Assembly (NCBI GenBank): GCA_946481615.1
Contig: CAMLOR010000025.1
Location: forward strand, 1-24,699
Direction of reading: 5' to 3'
Source: an uncultured Aquimonas sp.
Lineage (GTDB): Bacteria; Pseudomonadota; Gammaproteobacteria; Xanthomonadales; Xanthomonadaceae
DNA: 24,699 nt
Shown: positions 16,829 through 23,546 of the stretch, in pieces
Layout of the letters: every line of letters begins with the position of its first letter
How positions within the stretch are numbered: the first letter of the stretch is position 1
The notes under the pieces: generated by a model
The model's input: the letters and a program-made list of their open reading frames with translations, nothing else
Database searches by the model: none
What the model was told of the DNA's origin: nothing
Translations under genes and position numbers: made by a program

Positions 16829-18115
16829 ATGAAAATCCTGTTGATCGGAAGCGGCGGTCGCGAACACGCGCTGGGATGGAAGCTCGCGCAATCGTCGCGT
16901 GTGAGCGAAGTGATCGTCGCGCCTGGCAACGCCGGTACGGCGCGCGAGGCCAAGTGCCGCAATGTCGCGGTGAGCGCCACCGACATCGATGGGCTGCTCG
17001 CGCTGGCAGAACGCGAAGACGTAGCGCTCACGGTCGTCGGCCCCGAAGCCCCGCTGGTCGCAGGCGTCGTCGATCGCTTCCGCGCCGCGGGCCGGCGCAT
17101 CTTCGGGCCGACGGCCGCGGCCGCCCAGCTCGAAGGCAGCAAGGCCTTCGCGAAAGCATTCCTCGCGCGGCACGGCATCCCGACCGCGCACTACGCCGTG
17201 CACACCAACCTCGACGAAGCGCTCGCCTACGTGCGCGAGAAGGGCGCGCCGATCGTGGTGAAAGCCGATGGCCTCGCCGCGGGCAAGGGCGTGATCGTCG
17301 CGACGACGCTCGCGGAAGCCGAAGCGGCGATCGTCGACATGCTGGCCGGCAATGCCTTCGGCGCGGCCGGCGCGCGCGTAGTGATCGAGGAGTTCCTCGA
17401 AGGCGAGGAAGCCAGCTTCATCTCGATGGTGGACGGCCGGCACGCGCTGCCGATGGCCACCTCGCAGGATCACAAGCGCGTCGGCGATGGCGATACCGGC
17501 CCGAACACCGGCGGCATGGGCGCGTACTCGCCGGCGCCGGTCGTCACGCCCGCGGTGCATGCGCGCGTGATGCGCGAGATCGTCGAGCCGACGGTGCGCG
17601 GCATGGCGGCCGACGGCGTGCCGTTCACGGGCTTCCTCTATGCCGGATTGATGATCGACGCGCAGGGTGCGCCCAGGGTCATCGAGTACAACGTGCGCTT
17701 CGGCGATCCCGAAACGCAGCCGGTGATGCTGCGCCTGCAATCGGACCTCGTGGATCTCGTCGACGCCGCCATCGACGGACGCCTCGACACCGTCGACGCG
17801 CAGTGGGATCCGCGCCCGAGCCTGGGCGTGGTGCTCGCCGCGCACGGCTATCCGGGCACGCCACGCAGCGGCGATGTCATCGAAGGGCTGGATGCGCCTG
17901 CGCCGCCTGACAGCAAGGTCTTCCATGCCGGTACGCGCCTCGACGGCGAAGGGCGCGTGCTCACGGCCGGTGGCCGAGTTCTCACGGCCTGCGCCCTGGG
18001 TTCCAGCGTGCGCGAGGCGCAGGCGCGGGCCTACGAAGCGGCGGCGCCGGTGCGCTGGCACGGCGAGTTCCATCGCGGCGATATCGGCTGGCGGGCCATC
18101 GCACGCGAGGCCTGA
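16829..18115 (+). CDS. purD: Phosphoribosylamine-glycine ligase (GAR synthetase)
   Basis: PurD joins glycine to phosphoribosylamine with ATP, the second step of purine synthesis. The 428-residue product (E. coli 429) starts MKILLIGSGGREHALGWKLAQS and has the ATP-grasp elements PTAAAAQLEGSKAFAKAFLARHGIPTA, VVKADGLAAGKGVIVA, EEFLEGEEASFISMVDG, DGDTGPNTGGMGAYSPAPVV and EYNVRFGDPETQPVMLRL. It is downstream of purH, the usual purHD order, separated by 115 nt holding a REP-like repeat. Another, unrelated REP-like repeat begins immediately at its stop codon. Confidence 0.98.
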   Translation: MKILLIGSGGREHALGWKLAQSSRVSEVIVAPGNAGTAREAKCRNVAVSATDIDGLLALAEREDVALTVVGPEAPLVAGVVDRFRAAGRRIFGPTAAAAQLEGSKAFAKAFLARHGIPTAHYAVHTNLDEALAYVREKGAPIVVKADGLAAGKGVIVATTLAEAEAAIVDMLAGNAFGAAGARVVIEEFLEGEEASFISMVDGRHALPMATSQDHKRVGDGDTGPNTGGMGAYSPAPVVTPAVHARVMREIVEPTVRGMAADGVPFTGFLYAGLMIDAQGAPRVIEYNVRFGDPETQPVMLRLQSDLVDLVDAAIDGRLDTVDAQWDPRPSLGVVLAAHGYPGTPRSGDVIEGLDAPAPPDSKVFHAGTRLDGEGRVLTAGGRVLTACALGSSVREAQARAYEAAAPVRWHGEFHRGDIGWRAIAREA

Positions 18116-18204
18116 CGTCGTTCCCGCGCAGGCGGGAACCCAGTGACTCCAGGGCGTCGCGCAAGAGCGCAAGTCGCTGGATTCCCGCCTTCGCGGGAAT
18201 GACG
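18116..18204. repeat. REP-like inverted repeat (family B) directly after purD
   Basis: Arms at 18116-18148 and 18172-18204 are 33 bases long and reverse complementary with four mismatches. Each arm is itself a hairpin of the TTCCCGC-n4-GCGGGAA type. The core ATTCCCGCCTTCGCGGGAAT is a familiar dispersed intergenic repeat in Lysobacterales and other proteobacteria. The first arm starts at the base after the purD TGA. As a strong double stem at the operon end it may act as a terminator or 3' mRNA stabiliser. It differs in sequence from the purH-purD element. Confidence 0.87.
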
Positions 18205-18240
18205 GCGGCGGGCGTGAGGCGATCGCGCATCGCGCTGCGT

Positions 18241-18246
18241 TACCCT
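18241..18246 (+). promoter_or_regulatory. Putative -10 hexamer of the CsgG-like gene
   Basis: TACCCT is followed by exactly six bases (GTCGCC) and the ATG at 18253, the same geometry as at 13917 and 20668. No ribosome site precedes the ATG, so a leaderless transcript is suggested. No -35 element is recognisable. Confidence 0.35.
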
Positions 18247-18252
18247 GTCGCC

Positions 18253-18975
18253 ATGCGTCTGTTCCTGCTCACCGCCCTGTTCTTCGCCAGCGCCGCCGCG
18301 GCGCAGGACAAGCCCGTGCTCGGCGTCCTGAAGCTGCAGGACGAAACGGGCGCCATGCCCTTCCAGGGCGGCGTGGGGCGCGTGCTGACCAACATCCTCA
18401 CCAACGAGCTGGCCGCGCGCCCGGTGTTCACCGTGGTCGAACGCCGCCGCCTGCAGGCCATCCTCGAGGAGCAGGAACTCGGGCTCTCCGGCCGCCTGGC
18501 ACCCGGCGAAGGCGCGAAGATCGGGCAGCTGACCGGCGCCGATTACCTGGTGATGGGCACGGTCACCGCTTTCGAGCGCGACGTGGAGCGCAGCAGCAAG
18601 CGCGGCTTCCTGTTCGGTTCGGGAGCGGCCACGGAAACCACCAAGAGCTATCTCGCGCTCGACCTGCGCGTGGTGGACACCACCACCGGCGAGATCTCGT
18701 ATGCGCGCACCATCGAAGGCAAGGTCACGCGCACCGAGAAGAACGTCGAGATCGGTTTCAGCCGCGCGGGTTTCGGCTACGAATCGCTGAGCGACCCCGC
18801 CGACGCCAAGGTGGTGCGCGCCGCGGTGATCGAGGTGATCGACTACCTCGAATGCACGATGGTGGTGAAGGACGCCTGCCTGCAGCGCTTTGCCGAGAAG
18901 GAGCAGCGCCGCGTGGAAAAGACCCGGCAGGCGATCGAACACGACGTCGACACGAGAAAGGATCGCAGGCGATGA
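18253..18975 (+). CDS. CsgG-family periplasmic/outer-membrane assembly protein
   Basis: A 240-residue exported protein with a Sec signal peptide (MRLFLLTALFFASAAAA, then Q-D-K) and a CsgG-type domain: KPVLGVLKLQDETGAMPFQGGVGRVLTNILTNELAARPVFTVVERRRLQAILEEQELGLSGRLAPGEGAKIGQLTGADYLVMGTVTAFE, and later LALDLRVVDTTTGEISYARTIEGK. CsgG proper is a lipoprotein forming the curli secretion pore. This protein has no lipobox cysteine and no csgA/B/E/F neighbours, so curli export is unlikely; it is better described as CsgG-like. The C-terminus has two cysteines (LECTMVVKDACL) and a charged Lys/Arg-rich tail. The start at 18253 is chosen for the signal peptide. It overlaps the next gene by ATGA. Confidence 0.82.
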   Translation: MRLFLLTALFFASAAAAQDKPVLGVLKLQDETGAMPFQGGVGRVLTNILTNELAARPVFTVVERRRLQAILEEQELGLSGRLAPGEGAKIGQLTGADYLVMGTVTAFERDVERSSKRGFLFGSGAATETTKSYLALDLRVVDTTTGEISYARTIEGKVTRTEKNVEIGFSRAGFGYESLSDPADAKVVRAAVIEVIDYLECTMVVKDACLQRFAEKEQRRVEKTRQAIEHDVDTRKDRRR

Positions 18976-19940
18976 ACGCGAAACCGCTGGCCCTCGTTCT
19001 TGCCCTGCTGCCCGCTGCCGCGGCGCAGGCCGCCACCGTGCTCGAGTACGAACGCGACGGCAGCTGCGAGACCGATTTCGACAGGATGGTGTTCGACGGC
19101 CTGAACGCGCGCGTCGACAACACCGCCGGCGGCGGCAACATGTCGACCATCTTCGACGACGGCGAGCAGCTCATGTATGTGCTGATGCACGACAGCCGGG
19201 AGTCGATGACGATGGAGTCCGACGACGACGCCATCGATTTCCAGAGCGATGTCGGGCGCAGTTCGATGCTGTATTCGGGCAACCAGTTGAAGAAGCTCAC
19301 CGGCATGGACCAGAACGCCATGATGGCGCAGGCCCAGCAGGCGATGGCCGCCGCTTGCCCGGAACTGGCGGACATCGGCTTTTCGGATCCGGACTACGCG
19401 CAGGCTGCGCAGCGCTGCAGCGAGAAGATGGGCGGCCAGTCGGCCTACCAGATGGATCCGCAGATGCAGAAGGACATGCTGGCCGCAATGCAGGGCAAGA
19501 AGGTGGCCGCGCGGCCCGCGCCGACCGAGCCGGTGCGCTGGAGCACGACGCAGACCGATCGCGACGGCGCGAAGCGCAGGATCGCGGGCATCGATTGCAC
19601 CGTGGAAACCACGCGCCGCGGCGAAACCGTGCTGCGCGAACAGTGCATGGCGCCGGTGGAGGGCCTGGGCCTCGACGCGCGCGCGATGCGCCGTCTCGCG
19701 CGCATCGTGAAGGTGGGACGCGGCATGAGCGCCGGCATCGCCAGTCTCAATCCCGAGATGAATCCCGACGCCGACGGGCCCGCGAAGCTGGCCCTGGAAC
19801 GCACCTGCTACGAGGGCGGCCAGCCGACCGGCACCGCCACCGTCCGCATCGATCGCGAGGCCAGCGTCGAGGCCTCGCAATTCGTCATTCCGGCGGGCTA
19901 CGAGCCGCTGTCCTTCACGCCGCCCGGCGCGGAGCCCTGA
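18972..19940 (+). CDS. Secreted DUF4412-like protein coupled to the CsgG-like gene
   Basis: A 322-residue exported protein of unknown function. Residues 1-20 (MNAKPLALVLALLPAAAAQA) are a signal peptide. The next 80 residues (TVLEYERDG..VFDGLNARVDN..STIFDDGEQLMYVLMHDSRESMTME) and the later segment RRIAGIDCTVETTRRGETVLREQCMAPVEGLGL follow the general pattern of DUF4412-type periplasmic proteins: a beta-rich module with an 'iaG..C' strand and a modified-protein-like ending. That match is by eye and tentative. The middle (about 114-180) is Met/Gln-rich and helical (NAMMAQAQQAMAAA, MDPQMQKDMLAAMQ). The ATG overlaps the upstream stop (ATGA), implying coupled translation and joint function with the CsgG-like protein. 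Confidence 0.75.
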   Translation: MNAKPLALVLALLPAAAAQAATVLEYERDGSCETDFDRMVFDGLNARVDNTAGGGNMSTIFDDGEQLMYVLMHDSRESMTMESDDDAIDFQSDVGRSSMLYSGNQLKKLTGMDQNAMMAQAQQAMAAACPELADIGFSDPDYAQAAQRCSEKMGGQSAYQMDPQMQKDMLAAMQGKKVAARPAPTEPVRWSTTQTDRDGAKRRIAGIDCTVETTRRGETVLREQCMAPVEGLGLDARAMRRLARIVKVGRGMSAGIASLNPEMNPDADGPAKLALERTCYEGGQPTGTATVRIDREASVEASQFVIPAGYEPLSFTPPGAEP

Positions 19941-19990
19941 CCGCACGCTCCACCGCAACGGCCGTGAATCGGCGCGGGAACAGCGGTTGG

Positions 19991-20404
19991 CTACTTCTTT
20001 TCCGGCGCCGGCGGCGGGTTCCCCATCGAGAGCAACTGCACCAGTTCCCGCACCACCTTGCGCTGCGCCCGCGGCAACGCGAGATAGGCCTCGATCGCGG
20101 CCCGATCCGGCCCCGGCAGGCCGCCCGGCCACGCGGTGCGCGCCTCGCGGATACCCTTGGCCGCCTTGTCGCCGTAGCGCAGCACCTGCGGCTCCACCTT
20201 CAGCCAGTCGGCCAGCACTTCGAGCTTGTCCTGCGTGGGAATGGACTTCCCGCGCAGCCACGACGAGGCCGTCTGGAAGGTGACGCCCTTGCCCCAGAAA
20301 CGCTCGTTGAACTCGCGCTCGAGTACCGCGGGTCGAGGTTCATACCCTTCCGCCTCCATCAGCCGGCGCAGGCGCTCGGCGAATTCTTTGGCTGCCTGTT
20401 GCAT
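19991..20404 (-). CDS. Small helix-turn-helix transcriptional regulator
   Basis: A 137-residue cytosolic protein. The N-terminal 75 residues look like an XRE/CI-type DNA-binding domain: AAKEFAERLRRLMEAEGYEPRPAVLEREFNERFWGKGVTFQTASSWLRGKSIPTQDKLEVLADWLKVEPQVLRYG, where TFQTASSWLRGKSIP is the probable recognition-helix region. The C-terminal part has a helix (DRAAIEAYLALPRAQRKVVRELVQLLSMG) and a Pro/Lys tail; it lacks a LexA-like peptidase domain. It is monocistronic, convergent with the DUF4412-like gene (50 bp apart) and divergent from the MFS-PlsC gene (275 bp apart). A perfect AT-rich palindrome 56-78 nt upstream of its start suggests autoregulation. Prophage origin is possible, but no phage genes adjoin it. 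Confidence 0.8.
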   Translation of the reverse strand: MQQAAKEFAERLRRLMEAEGYEPRPAVLEREFNERFWGKGVTFQTASSWLRGKSIPTQDKLEVLADWLKVEPQVLRYGDKAAKGIREARTAWPGGLPGPDRAAIEAYLALPRAQRKVVRELVQLLSMGNPPPAPEKK

Positions 20405-20407
20405 GGG

Positions 20408-20427
20408 CCCGGACGGTAAGGTCCGGG
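20408..20427. promoter_or_regulatory. Inverted repeat just upstream of the HTH gene start
   Basis: CCCGGAC (20408-20414) and GTCCGGG (20421-20427) pair perfectly around six bases. On the minus strand the dyad contains TACCGT (rc of 20413-20418), a TAnnnT hexamer 8 nt before the ATG, so it could be an operator over a near-leaderless promoter or an mRNA stem. It differs from the AT-rich palindrome further upstream. Confidence 0.4.
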
Positions 20428-20459
20428 GCTCGGTCCCGATGTCACTCGCATTCCAGTTT

Positions 20460-20482
20460 TGATGAAATTATGAATTTCATCA
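20460..20482. promoter_or_regulatory. Perfect 23-bp AT-rich palindrome, probable operator
   Basis: TGATGAAATT (20460-20469) and AATTTCATCA (20473-20482) are exact reverse complements around ATG. The run is strikingly AT-rich against surroundings of roughly two-thirds GC. Its size and two-fold symmetry suit a dimeric helix-turn-helix protein, and the nearest gene (start at 20404, minus) encodes one. On the minus strand it includes CATAAT, a possible -10. No terminator-like T-run follows it. Confidence 0.65.
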
Positions 20483-20572
20483 CCCGGGCGCCCCCCGTCG
20501 GGCCAGGCCGGGGTCGCGAGGGCCATTTCGCCGCGTCCGGAGCGCCAGTGCAAGAAAAACCGCAATCGACAA

Positions 20573-20578
20573 TGTAAT
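20573..20578 (+). promoter_or_regulatory. Weak alternative -10 upstream of the MFS-PlsC gene
   Basis: TGTAAT with TGCAAG at 20549-20554 (18-bp spacer) could form a second, upstream promoter. It would give a leader of about 95 nt containing the paired stems at 20591-20621. The evidence is limited to hexamer resemblance. Confidence 0.25.
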
Positions 20579-20590
20579 TACGGGCTAAAG

Positions 20591-20621
20591 CGGTCTTTAC
20601 GACCGTTCGTCGCCGACGAAC
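20591..20621. repeat. Two consecutive small inverted repeats in the HTH/MFS-PlsC intergenic region
   Basis: CGGTC-TTTAC-GACCG (20591-20605) is followed, sharing one base, by GTTCGTC-GCC-GACGAAC (20605-20621). The second is a perfect 7-bp stem with a 3-nt loop, then AAAAG. They may be leader hairpins of an mRNA starting upstream, or protein sites. Confidence 0.4.
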
Positions 20622-20664
20622 AAAAGTGGGATTTTCATGGCGGGCTCGGCCGCCGGGCGGAGTT

Positions 20665-20673
20665 TGCTAGGCT
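20665..20673 (+). promoter_or_regulatory. Putative extended -10 of the MFS-PlsC gene, leaderless geometry
   Basis: TGCTAGGCT is identical to the element before cutA. The TAGGCT hexamer is followed by exactly six bases (CCGCGC) and the ATG at 20680, with no ribosome-binding site between. The TG dinucleotide fits an extended -10, which could compensate for the lack of a visible -35. Confidence 0.5.
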
Positions 20674-20679
20674 CCGCGC

Positions 20680-22566
20680 ATGGCCCGATCGCAATTCGCG
20701 CTGCTCGGACAGCGCCGCTTCCTGCCGTTCTTCCTGGCCCAGGCGCTGGGCGCCTTCAACGACAACGCCTTCAAGCAGGCGCTGGTCATCCTGATCGGCT
20801 TCCGCATCGCGGGGCTGTCGGCGGAGGACATCGCGTTCTGGAGCAACCTTGCGGCCGGGCTCTTCATCCTCCCGTTCTTCCTGTTCTCGGCGAACGCCGG
20901 CCAGTGGGCGGAGAAGTACGAGAAGGCGCGCTCGATCCGCCGCATCAAGTTGCTGGAAGTGGCGATCATGGCGCTGGCAGGCGTGGCGCTGTGGCTGCAA
21001 TCGCTGCCGTTCCTGCTGTTCGTGCTGTTCCTGCTCGGCACCCAGGCCGCGCTGTTCGGGCCCCTGAAGTACGCGATCCTGCCGCAGGCGCTCAAGCCCG
21101 AGGAACTGGTCGGCGGCAACGGCTTGGTGGAGGCCGGCACCTTCCTCACCATCCTGCTCGGCACCCTGTTCGGCGGCTGGCTGATGAACTCCTTTGCGGC
21201 CGGGCCGATGATCGTGGCCGCCGCGGTACTCGCGATCGCGCTGGCCGGCTGGTGGGCGAGCTTCGCGATCCCGCCCGCGCCCGCCACCGCGCCCGATCTC
21301 GTCCTCAATCCCAACCCGCTCAGCGAAACCTTCCGCACGCTCGGTCATCTGCGCGGCCATCGCGCGGTGCTCAATTCGGTGCTGGGCGTGAGCTGGTTCT
21401 GGTTCTTCGGTTCGATCTTCATCGCGCAGTTGCCGGCCTACACGCGCCTGTTCCTCGGCGGCGACGGCACGGTGGCGTCGCTGGTGCTGATGCTGTTCTC
21501 GATCGGCATCGGCGCGGGCTCCCTGCTGTGCGAGGTGCTGTCGCGGCGTACGGTGGAAATCGGCCTGGTGCCGCTCGGCGCGCTCGGGCTCACGGTGTTC
21601 GGCATCGATCTGTATTTCGCCCGGCCCGATGTCGCGGCCGTCGTCGACCTGGGCTGGCGCGCCTTCCTGCAGGCCGAGGGCCATTGGCGCATCGTCGCCG
21701 ATCTCGTCCTGATCGGCCTTTCGGGCGGCCTCTACATCGTGCCGCTGTTCGCGCTGATCCAGCAGCGCGCGCCGCGCGACAAGCTCTCGCGCATCATCGC
21801 GGGCAACAACATCCTCAATGCGCTTTTCATGGTGGTGGCGGCCGCCATCGCCATCGTGCTGCTGAAGAGCGGCTTCACCATTCCCGAACTGTTCCTCTAC
21901 ACCGCGCTGCTCAACGCGGTGGTGGCGGCGTACATCTTCGCGCTGGTGCCGGAGTTCGTGACGCGCTTCGTCAGCTGGGTGCTGATCAAGCTGATGTACC
22001 GCGTGGAGATCCGCGGCGTCGAAGACCACGTGCCCGACGAAGGCGCGGCGCTCATCGTGTGCAACCACGTGAGCTTCATGGACGCGCTGCTGGTGGCGGG
22101 CGCGGTGCCGCGGCCGATCCGCTTCGTCATGTACTACAAGATCTACAACCTGCCGCTGATGAACCTCGCATTCCGCGCAGCGCGCGCCATTCCGATCGCG
22201 GGCTCGAAGGAAGACCCCGCGCTGATGGAGCGCGCGTTCGCGCAGATCGACGCCGCGCTCGCGAACGGCGAACTGGTCGGCATCTTCCCCGAGGGCGGGC
22301 TGACCAAGGACGGCGAGATCGCGACCTTCCGGCCCGGCGTCGAACGCATCCTGGCTGCCCGGCCGGTGCCCGTGGTGCCGATGGCGCTGCGCGGCATGTG
22401 GGCAAGCATGTTCAGCCGGCGCGACCAGCGCATCGGGCGTGCACGCCTGCCGCGGCGGTTCCGGGCGCATATCGAGATCGTGGCGGAGGCGCCGATCGCG
22501 CCGGGAGGCGGGAGCGCGGCGGCGCTGGAAGCGAAGGTGAAGGAATTGCGTGGGGAGCGCGCGTAG
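20680..22566 (+). CDS. Fused MFS transporter (LplT-like) / PlsC-type acyltransferase
   Basis: A 628-residue inner-membrane protein. Residues 1 to about 420 form a 12-segment major-facilitator domain beginning FLPFFLAQALGAFNDNAFKQALVILI, the typical LplT (lysophospholipid flippase) N-terminus. Residues about 440-628 form a PlsC-type acyltransferase with the catalytic N-H463-V-S-F-M-D468 box, the F536-P-E-G539 box and VPMALRGMW. The likely role is import of lysophospholipids and re-acylation at the cytosolic face. E. coli uses separate LplT and Aas proteins, and Aas also has an acyl-ACP synthetase domain, which is absent here. The acyl donor must therefore be acyl-ACP or acyl-CoA made elsewhere. 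The gene appears monocistronic and converges on ampE. Confidence 0.9.
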   Translation: MARSQFALLGQRRFLPFFLAQALGAFNDNAFKQALVILIGFRIAGLSAEDIAFWSNLAAGLFILPFFLFSANAGQWAEKYEKARSIRRIKLLEVAIMALAGVALWLQSLPFLLFVLFLLGTQAALFGPLKYAILPQALKPEELVGGNGLVEAGTFLTILLGTLFGGWLMNSFAAGPMIVAAAVLAIALAGWWASFAIPPAPATAPDLVLNPNPLSETFRTLGHLRGHRAVLNSVLGVSWFWFFGSIFIAQLPAYTRLFLGGDGTVASLVLMLFSIGIGAGSLLCEVLSRRTVEIGLVPLGALGLTVFGIDLYFARPDVAAVVDLGWRAFLQAEGHWRIVADLVLIGLSGGLYIVPLFALIQQRAPRDKLSRIIAGNNILNALFMVVAAAIAIVLLKSGFTIPELFLYTALLNAVVAAYIFALVPEFVTRFVSWVLIKLMYRVEIRGVEDHVPDEGAALIVCNHVSFMDALLVAGAVPRPIRFVMYYKIYNLPLMNLAFRAARAIPIAGSKEDPALMERAFAQIDAALANGELVGIFPEGGLTKDGEIATFRPGVERILAARPVPVVPMALRGMWASMFSRRDQRIGRARLPRRFRAHIEIVAEAPIAPGGGSAAALEAKVKELRGERA

Positions 22567-22581
22567 GACCGGGCGACGGTC
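22567..22581. terminator. Weak hairpin between convergent MFS-PlsC and ampE genes
   Basis: GACCG and CGGTC form a 5-bp stem around GGCGA in the 13-bp gap, touching the ampE stop codon. No T-run follows on either strand, so efficient intrinsic termination is doubtful. It is the only symmetric element available here. Confidence 0.25.
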
Positions 22582-23491
22582 AGTTCACGAACCCGGCGAG
22601 CACGAAGATCGCCAGCACCACCAGCCACATCAGCAGCACGCGCCACGCCAGACTCATCGCGTCCTTGAGCGCCGGCAGCGCGGGTGCCGGCGCGGCGGCG
22701 ACGCCGGTGTCGGGCACGTAGGCTTCGTCGAGTTCGTCGGCCAGCTCGCAGTCCACGCTCACGCGCGCGGCGGCGCCGAGGAAGCCGGGATCCAGGTGCA
22801 GGTAGCCGATATTGCGTTCGGCATGCCAGCGCCGCCACGCGGCGACGACCACGTCGAAGTTCGCCGCCAGTGCGAGCCCCAGCACCATCAGCTGTGCCGC
22901 GGGCCAGTCGAGGATGAGTTTGAGGCGGCGATAGGCATCGCCGTGTTCGAGCGGCAGTTCGTTGCCGAGATCGCGCGTGGCGCCGAGCTGCGTCAGGCGA
23001 TAGAGCATCGCGCCCACGGGGCCGAGCAGCACGAACCACAGCAGCACGCCGAACCAGCGTTCCAGCGCGCCGGCGAACACGCCTTCCACCAGCGTCGGCG
23101 CATCGAGCGCGACTTCGCGATCGGGCCCGAGCAGCGCGCGCGCCGCGAGGCGGCGGCGTTCGTGGTCGGTGGCTTCCACCACGGCGTCGACGTCGAGATC
23201 GAGATCGCGGGGGCCCCAGCAATAGAAGAACACCAAGGCGGCGAAGGCGAAGGCCGGCAGGCCGTAGAGGCGATCGTCGAACAGCGCCTGCAGCAATCCG
23301 ACCGCCAGCAGCGGCAGGCCCAGGCTGAGCAGGATGCCGAAGCGCGATCCATGGAACCCCGAGGCCCCGAGCCGCGCCCCCAGCGCCGCCAGCCAGCCGC
23401 GGAACCAGCCGTACTGCCGCACCTGCGCCAGTTGCGGTGCCGCGTGGCCGAGCACCAGGGCGAGGACGACGGCGATCAGGACGGCGGACAT
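22580..23491 (-). CDS. ampE: AmpE-family regulatory membrane protein
   Basis: AmpE is an inner-membrane protein linked to beta-lactamase induction with AmpD; its biochemical role is unclear, and the fold is related to CobD/CbiB. The 303-residue product (E. coli 284) has hydrophobic segments near the N-terminus (MSAVLIAVVLALVLGHA), at GILLSLGLPLLAVGLLQALF, at LPAFAFAALVFFYCWGPRDLDLDVDAVVEA (a conserved AmpE-like turn), at WFGVLLWFVLLGPVGAMLYRL and at the C-terminus (AWRVLLMWLVVLAIFVLAGFVN). No ampD or ampR is visible nearby. The gene follows nudC by 55 bp on the same strand and may share its transcript. Assignment rests on pattern recognition, and a plain CobD/CbiB-like protein is the alternative. 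Confidence 0.78.
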   Translation of the reverse strand: MSAVLIAVVLALVLGHAAPQLAQVRQYGWFRGWLAALGARLGASGFHGSRFGILLSLGLPLLAVGLLQALFDDRLYGLPAFAFAALVFFYCWGPRDLDLDVDAVVEATDHERRRLAARALLGPDREVALDAPTLVEGVFAGALERWFGVLLWFVLLGPVGAMLYRLTQLGATRDLGNELPLEHGDAYRRLKLILDWPAAQLMVLGLALAANFDVVVAAWRRWHAERNIGYLHLDPGFLGAAARVSVDCELADELDEAYVPDTGVAAAPAPALPALKDAMSLAWRVLLMWLVVLAIFVLAGFVN

Positions 23492-23546
23492 TCGAGGCGC
23501 TCGCGAAGGATTGCGCCGATTCTAGCGCCCGGCGCCGGTGCCGCGG

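Noticed and set aside
14734..17178. 814-codon minus-strand open frame over fis, purH and purD
   Set aside because: Crosses several confident genes and a REP-like repeat; no protein family signature.
18253..18975. Curli secretion channel CsgG
   Set aside because: No lipobox cysteine and no curli genes nearby; kept only as CsgG-family.
19991..20404. HTH gene as part of a toxin-antitoxin pair or prophage
   Set aside because: No small partner gene or phage gene next to it on either strand; it is flanked by ordinary chromosomal genes.
22580..23491. Cobalamin biosynthesis protein CobD/CbiB
   Set aside because: Length and the FYCWGPRDLDLD turn fit AmpE better, and there are no cobalamin genes around; noted as the alternative.
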